Below, piece by piece: positions 1-9,356 of a stretch of DNA of 64,000 nucleotides. Made by a program: the position numbers and the translations under genes. Position 1 is the first letter of the stretch. Each line of letters opens with the position of its first letter. Below the pieces are notes generated by a model. The model had not been told where the DNA came from, did no database searches, and was given only the letters and a program-made list of their open reading frames with translations. Origin of the DNA: Ascarosepion bandense (Eukaryota; Mollusca; Cephalopoda; Sepiida; Sepiidae); assembly GCA_037127315.1 (NCBI GenBank), contig JBBBDQ010001122.1, forward strand, positions 5,125,001-5,189,000. The letters are read 5' to 3'.

Positions 1-600
1 GCACGCTTTCTCCTGTTACCCATCCAAACCCCGCTCTGCCATCCACCTGTTCAGGCCCTTCAGCTATGTTATCCGTTGCTTTCTCCTGTCTCTTTCTCTA
101 ACCTGTCAGTGTCAGATTCTCCAAGCCTTCCTTCATCATCACATGTCCCAAGAACTTCAGCTGTCTTTTCCTAATGCTCAGTATTAATTTCCTTTTCGTT
201 TCCATCATTTCCAAAACCTCATCATTACTCACATGCTTGATCCATGATATTCACAGCATCCTTCTGTAGAATCACATTTCAGTTGCTTCAAGTCTTTCTT
301 TTATCTTAGATGATATTGTTCCGCTTTCATTGTCATATTGAAGAACAGACATCACATAGCAATCCAATACTCTTTGTTTCTATCGAAATTTTTCTGTCTC
401 TTAGAATTCTGCCCAGCTTCTGGAATGCGTCCTTCGCCATGCCAATTCGCCTTCGGATCTCAGTGTCGCATTTTCCGTCTTCCGTTAGACCACTTCCCAA
501 GTGCTTAAATTTTTGTACTTGCTTGATTTTAGTATCCCCAACTTGTACTTGGTATTTTAGGCTCCTCTTTTTGCTGATGACCATCCTCTTTACATCCTTG
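1..600 (-). mobile_element. LINE-B (RTE-like) reverse-transcriptase C-terminal fragment, runs off left edge
   Basis: The minus strand encodes a degraded stretch (frame 584-333, starting MVISKKRSLKYQ and containing TKIKQVQKFKHLGS) that matches the reverse-transcriptase tail of the copies at 20100-21383 and 25808-26272. Bases 1-60 align with 25895-25960 (shared GCACGCTTTCTCCTGTT). The part 3' of the RT domain is interrupted by stops, so this is a 5'-truncated dead copy. The clade is inferred from the protein style; it could be another endonuclease/RT LINE. Confidence 0.75.
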
Positions 601-604
601 CAAC

Positions 605-770
605 AACCTCATTCAGTAACCAACTAGCTTGAGTGGCTCTTAGGACTTGTACTGGATAGATAAAGCCTTAGCTAAATGTCAACATTTCTTTTCGGAACCC
701 TTCACACCTTGAAGAGATCGTCAGGTGTTTACCTGGTGATCTCATCAACAAATTGTAAGACATAAATAGG
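605..770. repeat. Dispersed repeat, mate of 2780-2960
   Basis: Shares several blocks with 2780-2960: ATTCAGTAACCAA, an AAAGCCT-AGTTA-ATGT-AACA stretch, and GAGATCGTCAGGTGTTT followed by ATC/TTAACAAATTG. It directly abuts the LINE-B fragment, so it may be upstream LINE sequence or a separate repeat. Family not recognised. Confidence 0.5.
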
Positions 771-1347
771 AAAAGTCATAAATGTTAAATCCTTACATAG
801 AAACATACCAGTTGATAACCGTTTACTTTTTATCAGATAGTACCTCATAAAATCAAAAATAAACCTTTTCTTGTCCATCAGCAAAGTCGTAAAAAGTGTG
901 ACTATTCCACCTCATGTCTTTCAACACACAACAATTGTTTTTACAAACAAAAGGTCGGCCTGTCCATGAGTCCATTTATCAGCAGGGTTTTAGCCTGCCT
1001 CATTATAAAAAGAATCTGTAGGAAATATTTTCTCGCAAATTACTCGAATATCAGGCCAGAAAAAGAAAATGCTGACAATTCAACTCGCCGGCACAATATC
1101 GCGAACTGCTATCCACCTAACCAGTTAGACCCAAAAACAACCTCCTTCCCCGCTTCGAGAACAACGACTGCTTTTATCGGCCGATCAATTTTTTCCATTT
1201 TTTGAGAGGACGCCAAATATTTGCATACACTCCCATAGCGACTCCTACGACGCGGACTTTTTTTTTTAATATTCCTTCTTCAGCATGTTATGCGAAATAT
1301 GTGCCCCTTTTTTCTGTTTGGGTCTGTAATTTTCTTTTTCGCCGCAG

Positions 1348-1382
1348 TATTAACGCGACGCGTTGTCGCTTGGTTTGACGAG
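1348..1382 (+). other. Candidate short host exon or first-exon end with consensus splice sites
   Basis: A pyrimidine tract ending TTTTCGCCGCAG precedes 35 nt that end in GAG and are followed by GTAAGT, the consensus donor. The segment and its surroundings (1220-1400) are much richer in CpG than the window average. No protein could be recognised in 35 nt. It may be a 5'UTR exon, or the acceptor may be fortuitous and this is the end of a longer first exon. The flanking 771-1440 holds nothing else I can identify. Confidence 0.2.
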
Positions 1383-1444
1383 GTAAGTCGCCATTTTCTT
1401 CGCTATAGAATCTTCGTAATTTTTTTTTTCTCAAAATAAACATT

Positions 1445-1745
1445 TTTTAATCCTTTCATCCCATGCAAGGTAATGAAGCCACTAAGACACAAGGTGTTAC
1501 TAAGTGTGGAAAAACAGAATAATTATTAAGGAGCGAAAACAATAGACGAGTTATGAAGAAAGATAACAATTGATATTGTATTTAAATTTTTTTAATGTCA
1601 AAATTATCTGGAAACCATAGAACCAAAACAGTTTCATAAGTGAGAAGTGCGATAAAAGAAACTGTTAGCATAAAACTTACGGCTACATCTAGCCAATTCA
1701 ACTGTTAAATGACGACACCTTGCCGCCAATATACAGGTTTATGGA
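1445..1745 (-). mobile_element. LINE-A 3'-end fragment
   Basis: The plus strand reads TTTCATCCCATGCAAGG at the LINE 3' end, then the antisense of the family's C-terminal RT region, including the TTAGCATAAAACTTACGG block seen in the other minus-strand copies. Strongly 5'-truncated and frameshifted, non-coding. Confidence 0.75.
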
Positions 1746-1784
1746 AAAGTAACTCCGCATTTTAAAATACTTTTTTTTTTTTTA

Positions 1785-2000
1785 ATCATATCACCCCGAG
1801 CAAGGCGGTAACGCCACTGATGAGCAGGGGGCTACGTAAGAGTGAAAAGATTGGAAAAGAGAAAGCCGGAAACCACATCCTAAACAGGAAACAAGGGACG
1901 AGCCTCTTCACCTGTTCAATAGACATGGGTGGAGTTTAAACCGGGCGATAGTTTAGTCTATCTGCTCCAATTGAAAAAAAAAAAGAAAAGAGTGAAAAGA
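1785..2000 (-). repeat. SINE-T copy sharing the LINE-A 3' tail
   Basis: Read on the minus strand the unit runs from a CGCCCGGTTCACACTCCACC-like segment to the tail CCTTGCTCGGGGTGATATGAT. Other copies lie at 10700-10915, 40060-40240, 40885-41082 and 47352-47820. After the unit's A-rich end a second unit begins at GAGTGAAAAGATT (1988), the same junction as in the tandem array at 47.5 kb. Short, non-coding; either a SINE or a 3'-UTR relic. Confidence 0.7.
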
Positions 2001-2014
2001 TTCTTATAATCTAT

Positions 2015-2019
<5 letters not shown>

Positions 2020-2047
<28 letters not shown>
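2020..2047. repeat. (TA)n microsatellite
   Basis: Uninterrupted TA dinucleotides bordering the 5' end of the SINE-H copy that follows. Confidence 0.95.
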
Positions 2048-2049
<2 letters not shown>

Positions 2050-2280
2050 CTCTTCAGCAACGAATTGAGTTCTTTCGGTGATTGGCGTGTGCATACACCG
2101 CTTATATATATCACGCTAAAATTTACATTTTCTGATTCCATACGCCTGTGGTTTAGTGGTTAGCGACTCCCACTGACACCTATCGAGTTTCGATCCTGGC
2201 CAGAAACAAGTGGATGGCTAACCACACTGATGAGCTGTGATACAACGAAACATTCTTGTATGTGGATGACGAATATATAT
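2050..2280 (+). mobile_element. SINE-H copy 1: tRNA-derived SINE with hammerhead ribozyme
   Basis: Three modules are visible. First, a ~95-nt 5' module matches the copy at 49850-50095 (shared GAATTGAGTTCTTTCGGTGA). Second, a tRNA-like Pol III promoter has an A-box-like TGGTTTAGTGGTTAGCG near 2150 and a B-box-like GAGTTTCGATCCTGG near 2185. Third, a hammerhead-type fold occupies 2216-2270. The element lies between TA repeats. Promoter function is inferred from the boxes; transcription is not shown by sequence. Confidence 0.75.
2216..2270 (+). ncRNA. Hammerhead ribozyme motif (type I), SINE-H copy 1
   Basis: Conserved core CTGATGA (2227-2233) and GAAAC (2247-2251) are both intact. Stem II is GCTGT/ACAAC around GAT with one mismatch. 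Stem III is ACA/TGT around TTCT. The cleavage triplet is GTA, ending at 2260. Stem I is CCACA/TGTGG with perfect pairing of the five core-proximal pairs. The core CUGANGA...GAAA...NUH is the established hammerhead signature; activity is inference. Confidence 0.7.
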
Positions 2281-2284
2281 AAGT

Positions 2285-2592
2285 GATCGAGTTTTATTAG
2301 ACCTCAACAGAATGCAGAAAGCACTGGACGTTTCGTCCTATATTTGGGACTCAGCAACAGTGCGCATCCACTACCAGGAATTGAAACCCAGACAGTTATG
2401 TTATTAAGCAAACGTCATACCAACTGTACCACAGGCCCCTGACAAACAGGTAACGAATTAAACTCGATAAAACGCCGTTCATTCACATATTCTGTGGTGG
2501 AACTTATCCAAGTTCCTTTACCCATAGGACGGTGCCTCCCAGAGCCATGACTACTCTCACCAAGCCGCTCACTCCAGAGCATTATAAGATGG
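2285..2592 (-). mobile_element. Second tRNA-derived SINE with damaged hammerhead-like motif
   Basis: On the minus strand an A-box-like CCTGTGGTACAGTTGG (about 2434-2419) and a B-box-like GGGTTTCAATTCCTGG (about 2391-2376) form a tRNA-like head, followed by a hammerhead-like segment at 2363-2321. It sits tail-to-tail with the preceding SINE-H copy, and the pair is bounded by TA repeats. The rest up to 2592 is assigned by position only. Confidence 0.6.
2321..2363 (-). ncRNA. Hammerhead-like motif with 3-nt core deletion
   Basis: Stem I is a perfect GCACTG/CAGTGC pair. Stem II is GTCC/GGAC around CAAATATA. GAAAC follows and abuts a GTC triplet exactly before stem I, giving an extremely short stem III. 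The catalytic box reads CTGA directly joined to stem II, so three nucleotides of CUGANGA are missing and cleavage is unlikely. The block GTCCCAAATA-GGACGAAAC resembles metazoan/schistosome hammerheads. Confidence 0.55.

Positions 2593-2593
<1 letters not shown>

Positions 2594-2622
<29 letters not shown>
2594..2622. repeat. (TA)n microsatellite
   Basis: TA dinucleotides closing the SINE pair. Confidence 0.95.
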
Positions 2623-2626
<4 letters not shown>

Positions 2627-2779
2627 AAATGGATATGAGAGGGCAGCGTTTAGAATTTCAGAATTGATGCTAAACGCTTTTCGATCACTATAATATTAGC
2701 AGCTTCAATACTCATTTCTATCCTACATATCCTCATAATGCACACCTTTCTTCATCCTCTTCATGCTCTTATAAAAACC

Positions 2780-2960
2780 ACATTCAGTAACCAATCTTGT
2801 TTTCAATCAAACACTCCAATAAAGCTACTGTCTGTAGTATAATTAACAGTCTCAACTAAAAAAAAAGCCTCAGTTAGATGTTAACACCTCATTTCGAAAT
2901 TCTTCACGCCTTTAAGAGATCGTCAGGTGTTTTCATTAACAAATTGAAAAACAAAGATCA
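2780..2960. repeat. Dispersed repeat, mate of 605-770
   Basis: Same blocks as 605-770, with a poly-A-like run in the middle and small indels. Family not recognised. Confidence 0.5.
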
Positions 2961-3194
2961 GTTTAAAAACCCCCCACCAGTCATCAGATTCAGAATCCAC
3001 CTCCCTCTCCCCCACCCCCAAAAAAGTTAAAAATAGAGCAGGTAACGCTCAATGTAGTATCAAATAATTCTCATCAAAATAAGTCAAAAGCTACTAGAAT
3101 AGATGTAACTGAGCCAATCAAAAGAATTAAAAGCCTTACTCAGTGCCTTTCTTTCATCTGCACCGAAGAATACAACATACAGGTTTTGTTAATT

Positions 3195-3900
3195 TTTTTT
3201 TTAAATCCAGTTCACCCCAAGCAAAGCAGTAAGGCACCTAAGACACAAAGGGTGAGACTGAGTGTAGAAGAATTAGAAAATAGAAACATTACTAAGGAGT
3301 GAGAACAAAAGAAATAATCAAAAAGGCAGTAGATAGCGATCGCATTGTATTTAAAGTTTTGAAGATTAAAGTTGACTGGAAAGCATACAGCTGGAAAGGA
3401 GTTCCACAAGCAAGAAAAGCGTTAGCATATAATATACGGTTACATCTCACCAACTCAACAGTAAATTGATGAGATCTCAGCGCCAGTCTAGATATAAAAG
3501 GCACTGGGAGGAAGCCGAGATGCCTGGCCAAGACCAATAATATTACGGACTCTCTGGATTTTATCAAGAATCGAAACATATAGCAACAGAACTGGACCAT
3601 ATGTGGCGGCAATATTTAAGGGATGGACGAATGAAAGACTTATAAATATGCAAGATAGATTCCGAAGACAAAAATTATCTAGTACGGCATAATGAACCAA
3701 CTTTTTTAGCAAAAGAACTTAAGGTATTCAATATAAATTTTACACTTTATGTCAGCTGAGAATGTTAGCCTGAAAAGAAGCAACGAGTTACTTTCTAAGA
3801 GAATAACATCAGCCATGTTGATGGGAGGATTTCTCAGATGATTAAGAATTTCGTTTCGAGGTGTTAACATCAGCATTCCATTGCTTGCCTGAGTTAAAAA
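3195..3900 (-). mobile_element. LINE-A 3' fragment (RT C-terminal region)
   Basis: Minus-strand translation shows the family's C-terminal RT region in pieces: MADVILLESNSLLLFRLTF, IKCKIYIEYL, ILDKIQRVRNIIGLGQASR. It ends in a TTCACCCCAAGCAAAGC-type 3' terminus. Several frameshifts are present. Same segment order as the long copy at 31690-32660. Confidence 0.8.
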
Positions 3901-4782
3901 CTCGGGGTTATTTAGATCCGATGGCTAACATGCTGAATAATTTCGCTATGGAGATGAGAACTTACAAATATATCAGCACAAAACTAAAAATTAAATTAAT
4001 TCACTTATGAAAAAGAAATGACACTACCTATACTTAATATACCATTAATTCAAAATGATAGCGGTATTTGTGGACAGTGAGGTCGACACAAAGTGACGAC
4101 AATCTGTTTCGTGCATGAATTTCAGGCCATTCGTATTGTTTCGACTATTTATATATGCTGGTCATCGATGTATTATTAGTAGCAAAGTTTTATTGTATTA
4201 TCCGAACGGTTGTTGGGTAAGCGGTAACGGTTAACGTGTATAAGCCTACTTCATATTACTGTATAATGCAACCCCTGAATTTTTCATATAGTTCGTGCAT
4301 AATGTGACTTCAGCTTCTGAGAAATACTAGTAGGCCTACTGTAGTCAAATATTGTAGTATTGGGCCTAATCCTGGAGATATTTTATTGCAAATAATTGTT
4401 TACGGTTAACCAAAGTTACTGTAATAATGTAGCTCTAACAATAGTTTATGGGGACCGAAAATGAATTAATTTTAAGTCCCTCCTGAAAGAAGTTACTTTT
4501 GTATAGTGCAACCGGTCACAGAAAATGCATGATTTTTAGCCGCTTCAAATAAATTACTTGTCTATAATACAACCCCCTATTTTTGCGTTAAAAAAACAAA
4601 TTCAAAATTTCAAAAGTCAAAAAGATATAACCGAAACGTAAAATATAAGAAATCCGAATGTAGTCACTTGTATCTATTTTATAGCGTTGTTTGTTAACTT
4701 TTTACTCATTATTTTTTATAGATTACTTAATTATTTGCTGTTGATTAATATTACATTTTCATGTGTTTGTCCGAAATCGTAG
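3901..4782. other. AT-rich DNA without recognised features
   Basis: No open frame, tRNA-like box, terminal repeat or match to other families in the window was seen. Confidence 0.5.
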
Positions 4783-5773
4783 TTTTTTTTTTTAATCGAA
4801 TAAGCAAGCAATGCAGTAAAGCCACTACGATATACGTGGTTACTCTGTGTAAAACAATTAGAGAATAGAAATTCAATAAAAAAATAGAGTAGGTAACGAT
4901 TGACATTGCATTTAAATTTTTGAAAAAGTTGGCCGAAAACCATGGAGCCGAAAGAGAGTTCTCTAAGCGAGAAAGACCTTGTTAGCGTAGAACTTGCGGT
5001 TAACTCTAGCCAATTCGACTGTAAATTGATGAAACCTTGTTGCCAATTTAGTACTACACTTAAATTCAAAAAGTGTACACACCACAACGAAGTATTTATA
5101 GAAAAGACACAGGTAAGCAACTTTATGGCGGTGGGAAAGTGACTGAAGCCGAGACGCCAGGCCAGGACCAGTAATATTGCAGATTTTTGGATTTTATAAA
5201 TCTAAATATGTAACAGGATCACTAGACTACATGTGGCAGCAATATTCTAAGCAAAGACGAATGGTAGATTTATAGATATGCAAGATATATTCTGGAGAGA
5301 AAATTTATCTAGTACGACACTGAACCAACCTTCTCAGCAGCTGAACTAGCAATGGATTCAATGTAGTCTTTGCACAACGTGTCCACCGAGCCTGTTAATA
5401 CGAGAAAGAACCTCGAGACACTCTCCTGACGGTTAGCATCAGCCATGCTGATGGAAGACATAAACGGGTTTGTTAGATTATTAATAGAGAGCAGTTTTGT
5501 ATTCGAGGCGTTAACATTAAATTTTCCTCAGTTAACACACTGTAGGTCGTTTTTGAGAGCAGTCACCAATTTTACCTTATAGAGTTAAACAGGCTTAGTA
5601 ATGAGACTGAAGTAAATGGTTGTGTCATCAGCATAGATACAAACAAGGTGTCATCAGGAATGTCTTTAAGAAAAATTGAGATCTATGTAAGACCAAAAAT
5701 AGAGCTTTTGGGGGGGTCGCCTGTATTCGTACGAAAGGATTTAGAAGTGTTCGTTCGTAACTTTTCAACTTAA
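4783..5773 (-). pseudogene. LINE-A ORF2 reverse transcriptase, C-terminal half
   Basis: Upstream of the catalytic box a broken frame (near 5710-5650) resembles the PQGS...GP palm motif, followed by YADDTT at 5635-5618, the metal-binding box of reverse transcriptases. Next come a KLVTALKNDLQCVN segment and a ~250-aa C-terminal region in shifting frames that ends TALLAYSIKKK near 4785. Fingers and early palm motifs that should precede it are absent; the upstream sequence is instead the left inverted-repeat arm. Confidence 0.75.
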
Positions 5774-6294
5774 GAAAACCTATAAAACAAACGCATTAGA
5801 AATGTCCAAACAACAATTGGAACTTCACCATTTTTATCTCAAGCTTGATAGGCTCTTTCAGCAATACATCAGCAGTAGACATAGAAAAGTGAAGTACATA
5901 TTGTTTGTCTGAAAGAAGGATCCGTGTTGTGAGATGCATAACTGATTCAGCATTGAATGTCTTTTAGTATTCAATTATTATACATTACTTAACTATTTAT
6001 TTTGTAGATATTCAGATTTTCTTGAATTTGATGTAATCTAAATTTACGTAGAGCTGAGCCAGACAATCTGATAGCTTTTTTAAAACTCGTCGTTAAACCA
6101 AAGTCTGTCATGTTTGGCATTTTTACGTTTTGATATGTATTGTTCTGCAATACAAAGAAATGTTTTTGTAAAATAAGTAATGTGCTCGGCTTTGTCTACA
6201 TTGGCTTCAGATATAAGATCTAGGACACACGAGTTTTTAATTTCTTTCAACTGGCATAATTTTTTAATATATTTTTTCATTTGGCAAAGATCCA
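5774..6294. repeat. Left arm of 521-bp inverted repeat inside LINE-A
   Basis: Reverse complement of 6796-7319 with roughly a dozen differences, i.e. about 97% identity by eye. It joins ORF1-tail sequence (plus strand, near 5774-5910) to endonuclease-RT linker sequence (minus strand, near 6294-5960). Confidence 0.9.
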
Positions 6295-6796
6295 GAATTT
6301 TTCAACACAAGTGAGAATTGATCACTAGCACATGCATAATTTACTATCAAGCTATAGTCTAGGTATGTTGCAGGATCATTTAAGGTTAAATCTATTTTTG
6401 TATATATACCGCTTGATGGATGGAGATAGGTATATGACTTATTGTATACACTTAATTTGTTTCTATTGATAAAATCTTTCTTCTGATCATTATTTTTGCA
6501 ACCCATTATGATGTTATGGGTATTAAAATATATAAAAATAAATAGTTTGTGGAGCTGCTTCATTAGATTATATAATACAGTTCTATCTATAGGGTCATGC
6601 AAACTAAGCGGACGCTCTGTTTCCACTGTTACCAATTTTGTACACTGTAAAGTTTTTAATATCTATATTCCATTGTCCTTTAAAATGTTTCCTGAAGACA
6701 GATAATTGCCGGACATAAGTCTATAATAAGCAAAAACAATCCATTTCGATTTGTTTTCAACCCTCTTGCGTTCCAGTGAATAATTTTATTAACCAT
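6080..6796 (-). pseudogene. LINE-A ORF2 AP-endonuclease domain and linker
   Basis: The frame opens at 6796 with MVNKIIHWNARGLKTNRNGL and LQETF, the start and early catalytic motif (Asn box, Glu of QET) of LINE apurinic-type endonucleases. After a frame break it continues with YLHPSSGIYTKIDLTLNDPA and CASDQFSLVL, matching the domain's SGxxxxIDL and SDH-like C-terminal blocks (the final His is Gln here). Next comes the linker with KHDRLWFNDEF. At least one stop lies in the EN domain, so it is dead. Confidence 0.75.
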
Positions 6797-7319
6797 GGAT
6801 CTTTGCCAAATGAAAAAAATCTCATATTAAAAAATTATGCCAGTTGAAAGAATTTAAAAACTCATGTGTCTTAGATCTTATATCTGAAGCCAATGTGGAC
6901 AAATCAGAGCACATTACTTATTTTACAAAAACATTTCTTTGTATTGCAGAACAATACATATCAAAACGTATAAATGCCAAACATGACGGACTTTGGTTTA
7001 ACGACGAGTCTTAAAAAGCTATCAGATTGTCTGGCGCAGCTCTACGTAAATTTAGATTACATCAAATTCAAGAAAATCTGAATATCTACAAAATAAATAG
7101 TTAAGTAATGTATAATAATTGAATACTAAAAGACATTCAATGCTGAATCAGTTATGCATCTCACAACACGGATCCTTCTTTCAGACAAACAATATGTACT
7201 TCACTTTTCTATGTCTACTTCTGATGTATTGCTGAAAGAGCCTATCAAGCTTGAGATAAAAATGGTGAAGTTCCAATTGTTGTTTGGACATTTCTAATGC
7301 GTTTGTTTTATAGGTTTTC
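6796..7319. repeat. Right arm of inverted repeat inside LINE-A
   Basis: Reverse complement of 5774-6294. Its inner edge falls exactly at the ORF2 start codon (6796), and its outer part continues without break into ORF1 tail sequence. The arm also carries a plus-strand copy of the linker (LWFNDES near 7000). Confidence 0.9.
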
Positions 7320-7439
7320 GGTTGGGTTGTCCTAAGTTTCAATGCGTTTACTTCCATATAGAGTTTTCTTTTTGACTGCTTTGTATGTTTTCTTGTTTTG
7401 CTTTTTTCTTTTTTTTTTTTGTTGGAAATCTCCATCTAT

Positions 7440-8092
7440 GGGTTATAGATGAGGAATCTAGATCGAGATGCAAGACAAGATGATTTATTTAGTCTTTTAA
7501 TTTCTAAGTCTAACCAGTTAGAATTTTCTATATTTTGATTGGGTATATCATGTTAATTTTGTTTTGGTTTTTAAGGAATGCGGTGTAAATCGTTGCTTTT
7601 TCCCAGTTGATATCAGTTTTCATTATTTCAATTAATTTCTTTAGCTCTTCGATTAATATTTCATAAATATTTCACCACTGTGTTGTTGAGTTGATTGTAT
7701 TTGCATAATTTATTGCAATATGTCGTCTGGCGTTTTCAGCAAATTTTCCTGGCTTCAGGAAAAGTTATTTTTTTCATATATTTGATTTCAATTATTTCAT
7801 TTTTGTTTTGCAAGATGTGAGAATGCAGGGGTGGTTCTTTTTACGGCACCTTTGCACTCGGGTTTTGATCTGTACTGCTGCATTTTAGACATACAAGATT
7901 TCTCATTAAAATTTATCCTTTTTACGGCACCTTTGCACTCGGGTTTTGATCTGTACTGCTGCATTTTAGACATACAAGATTTCTAGTATATCTGTTGTGA
8001 TGATGGCCAAACCTTTGGCAGTTATAACATCTTAGAAGTCTGGGAATGTAATTTCCCACTTATGTGATGATGTAACCTAATTTTATTTCAGA
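7440..8092 (-). pseudogene. LINE-A ORF1, zinc-knuckle and C-terminal part
   Basis: Minus-strand reading gives IKLGYIIT, a stop, VGNYIPRLLRCYNCQRFGHHH and VCLKCSSTDQNP, the CCHC knuckle block typical of Gag-like ORF1 proteins of Jockey/CR1-type LINEs. Further on comes EIIEIKYMKKITFPEARK, another conserved ORF1 block. The second knuckle lies in a 67-bp direct duplication. The upstream boundary is the Helitron insertion. Confidence 0.7.
7837..7984. repeat. Perfect 67-bp direct duplication
   Basis: 7837-7903 recurs as 7918-7984 without mismatch, separated by 14 nt (period 81). It covers the distal knuckle coding of the LINE-A ORF1 relic. Confidence 0.95.
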
Positions 8093-8490
8093 TTAGCAGT
8101 ATAGCCCTGCCTTTCTCGGGTGTAATGAAAGCTTCAAAACTAATGCATGGTCCTGGAGATCAGACTCTTTGGATGTTAGCACGAAAGACTAAAAAGCAAT
8201 AGTTGTTTCCAGTTAAAGCGAAACCATAGACTGAAAGACAAATGAATGGATGTAAGTCAAATGTTGATTTCCTGATATCGATATCAAATAAGTTTTTTTC
8301 GTCGTAAACTGAATTTTGAAGGCTAAATAATTCATCTGAGTAAATGGTATCATGGCTGAGACTAAGAACTACAATTATACCTACTTAGAGCCAAACCCGA
8401 AGCAAAAACCAAAAATAAAAGGACTGAAAAAATACAGACATACAGGCAGATAAAAAGACACACACACACACACACAAACAAACATCTTGC

Positions 8491-8530
<40 letters not shown>

Positions 8531-8811
8531 CGATTTTCTGCACTATTGTAAGAACTGCAACCTTGAAACTTCTGAATATCGTTTCTTATGTCTTTGTCTA
8601 TGAGCGTATCAAATTTGATTAAAATCGGACCACTCTTTCTATAATACGATTTTTTCGATTATCGATATTTATCGGGGTGGGGGGGGGGGGTACCTGAACA
8701 CAAAACCTAGCTAAGGACACTCGCAGACGCTTATAGTACAACTGTGTAAATTTTCAAGAGTCTATAGGTAACGGACACACACACAAAGTTCCATTTACAA
8801 ATAAGTTTAGA
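8093..8811 (-). mobile_element. Non-autonomous Helitron 1
   Basis: On the minus strand it begins TCTAAACTTATTTGTAAATG immediately after an A and ends CTGCTAA immediately before a T: the 5'-TC...CTRR-3' termini and A/T insertion site of Helitrons. A degenerate hairpin sits just before the 3' terminus. It contains an internal (CA)n and (TA)n and no transposase. It interrupts the LINE-A ORF1. A ~28-bp deletion relative to the other two copies removes part of the CGGTTCAGCCGTTTCGGAG block. Confidence 0.75.
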
Positions 8812-9262
8812 TTTAGTTTAGATGGTCGTTTTGATGTGTTAAAATTTAATATATATGTATTGGTGTTTATGATTAGACCATTTCTTTTTATTCTCGGTAC
8901 ATCACATTTTTTTAAGGTTAACCGATTTTTTCCTGAGAGCAAGCAGCCAGGTCTGGACTTTTGATTACATCTTTAGATGTGTTTAGACTTTGGTGTGGAT
9001 AAGCATTGAATTTTAAGTTATTAAATGTTGGACATTTGAGGATTTTTTCTGCATACATTTTTTCAGTATTTGTCTTATAATTCTGGGATGAGGTATTTAC
9101 ATTATTCGGACTATTGTCCTCATCTTTGTTATTTGTACGACGTTTCGGCCGTTGTACGCTCCGGTTTTCTTCAGGTGCTAGGAATTTCGAACCGAACCTT
9201 TTATTACAATCAATGGGGTGTATCATTCTCATTCCTTGCCAAGATCCTCTTCTGGTAATCAT
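8812..9262 (-). pseudogene. LINE-A ORF1, N-terminal part
   Basis: The ATG at 9262 (MITRRGSWQGMRMIHPIDCN) is supported by the independent copy at 63780, which starts at the equivalent position after GGGAGATAACT. It carries an Asn/Lys-rich segment, then VIKSPDLAACSQEKIG and IINTNTYILNFNTSKRPS, the RRM-like/Gag-like block that precedes the knuckle in LINE ORF1 proteins. The frame is lost near 8915 and at the Helitron edge. Confidence 0.7.
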
Positions 9263-9356
9263 GAGTTATCTCCCTCTAGCGCTCTAAGTTACTTGTTCAC
9301 CACTGCTGTAGCCTGTCATTGAACGCACAACTCTTTTGGGTCAAGTCACTGGGCCA

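Larger units (their letters stand above)
4783..9304 (-). mobile_element. Near full-span LINE-A relic, rearranged and interrupted by a Helitron
   Basis: On the minus strand the order is 5' leader, ORF1 start at 9262, ORF1 zinc knuckle, ORF2 AP-endonuclease start at 6796, endonuclease-RT linker, RT YADDT box at 5635-5621, RT C-terminal region, and 3' end at about 4783. A Helitron (8093-8811) splits ORF1. A 521/524-bp inverted repeat flanks the endonuclease, and the N-terminal half of the RT appears to be missing. Frames are broken by many stops. This architecture fits CR1/Jockey-type non-LTR elements; the exact clade is not decided here. Confidence 0.8.

Noticed and set aside
4942..5142. 66-aa plus-strand frame MEPKESSLSEKD...
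   Set aside because: Antisense shadow of the LINE-A RT C-terminal region.
9130..9180. CTGAAGA...GAAACGTC in the LINE-A leader as a hammerhead
   Set aside because: No complementary stem I; the second copy at 63868 lacks GAAAC; the segment is ORF1 coding.
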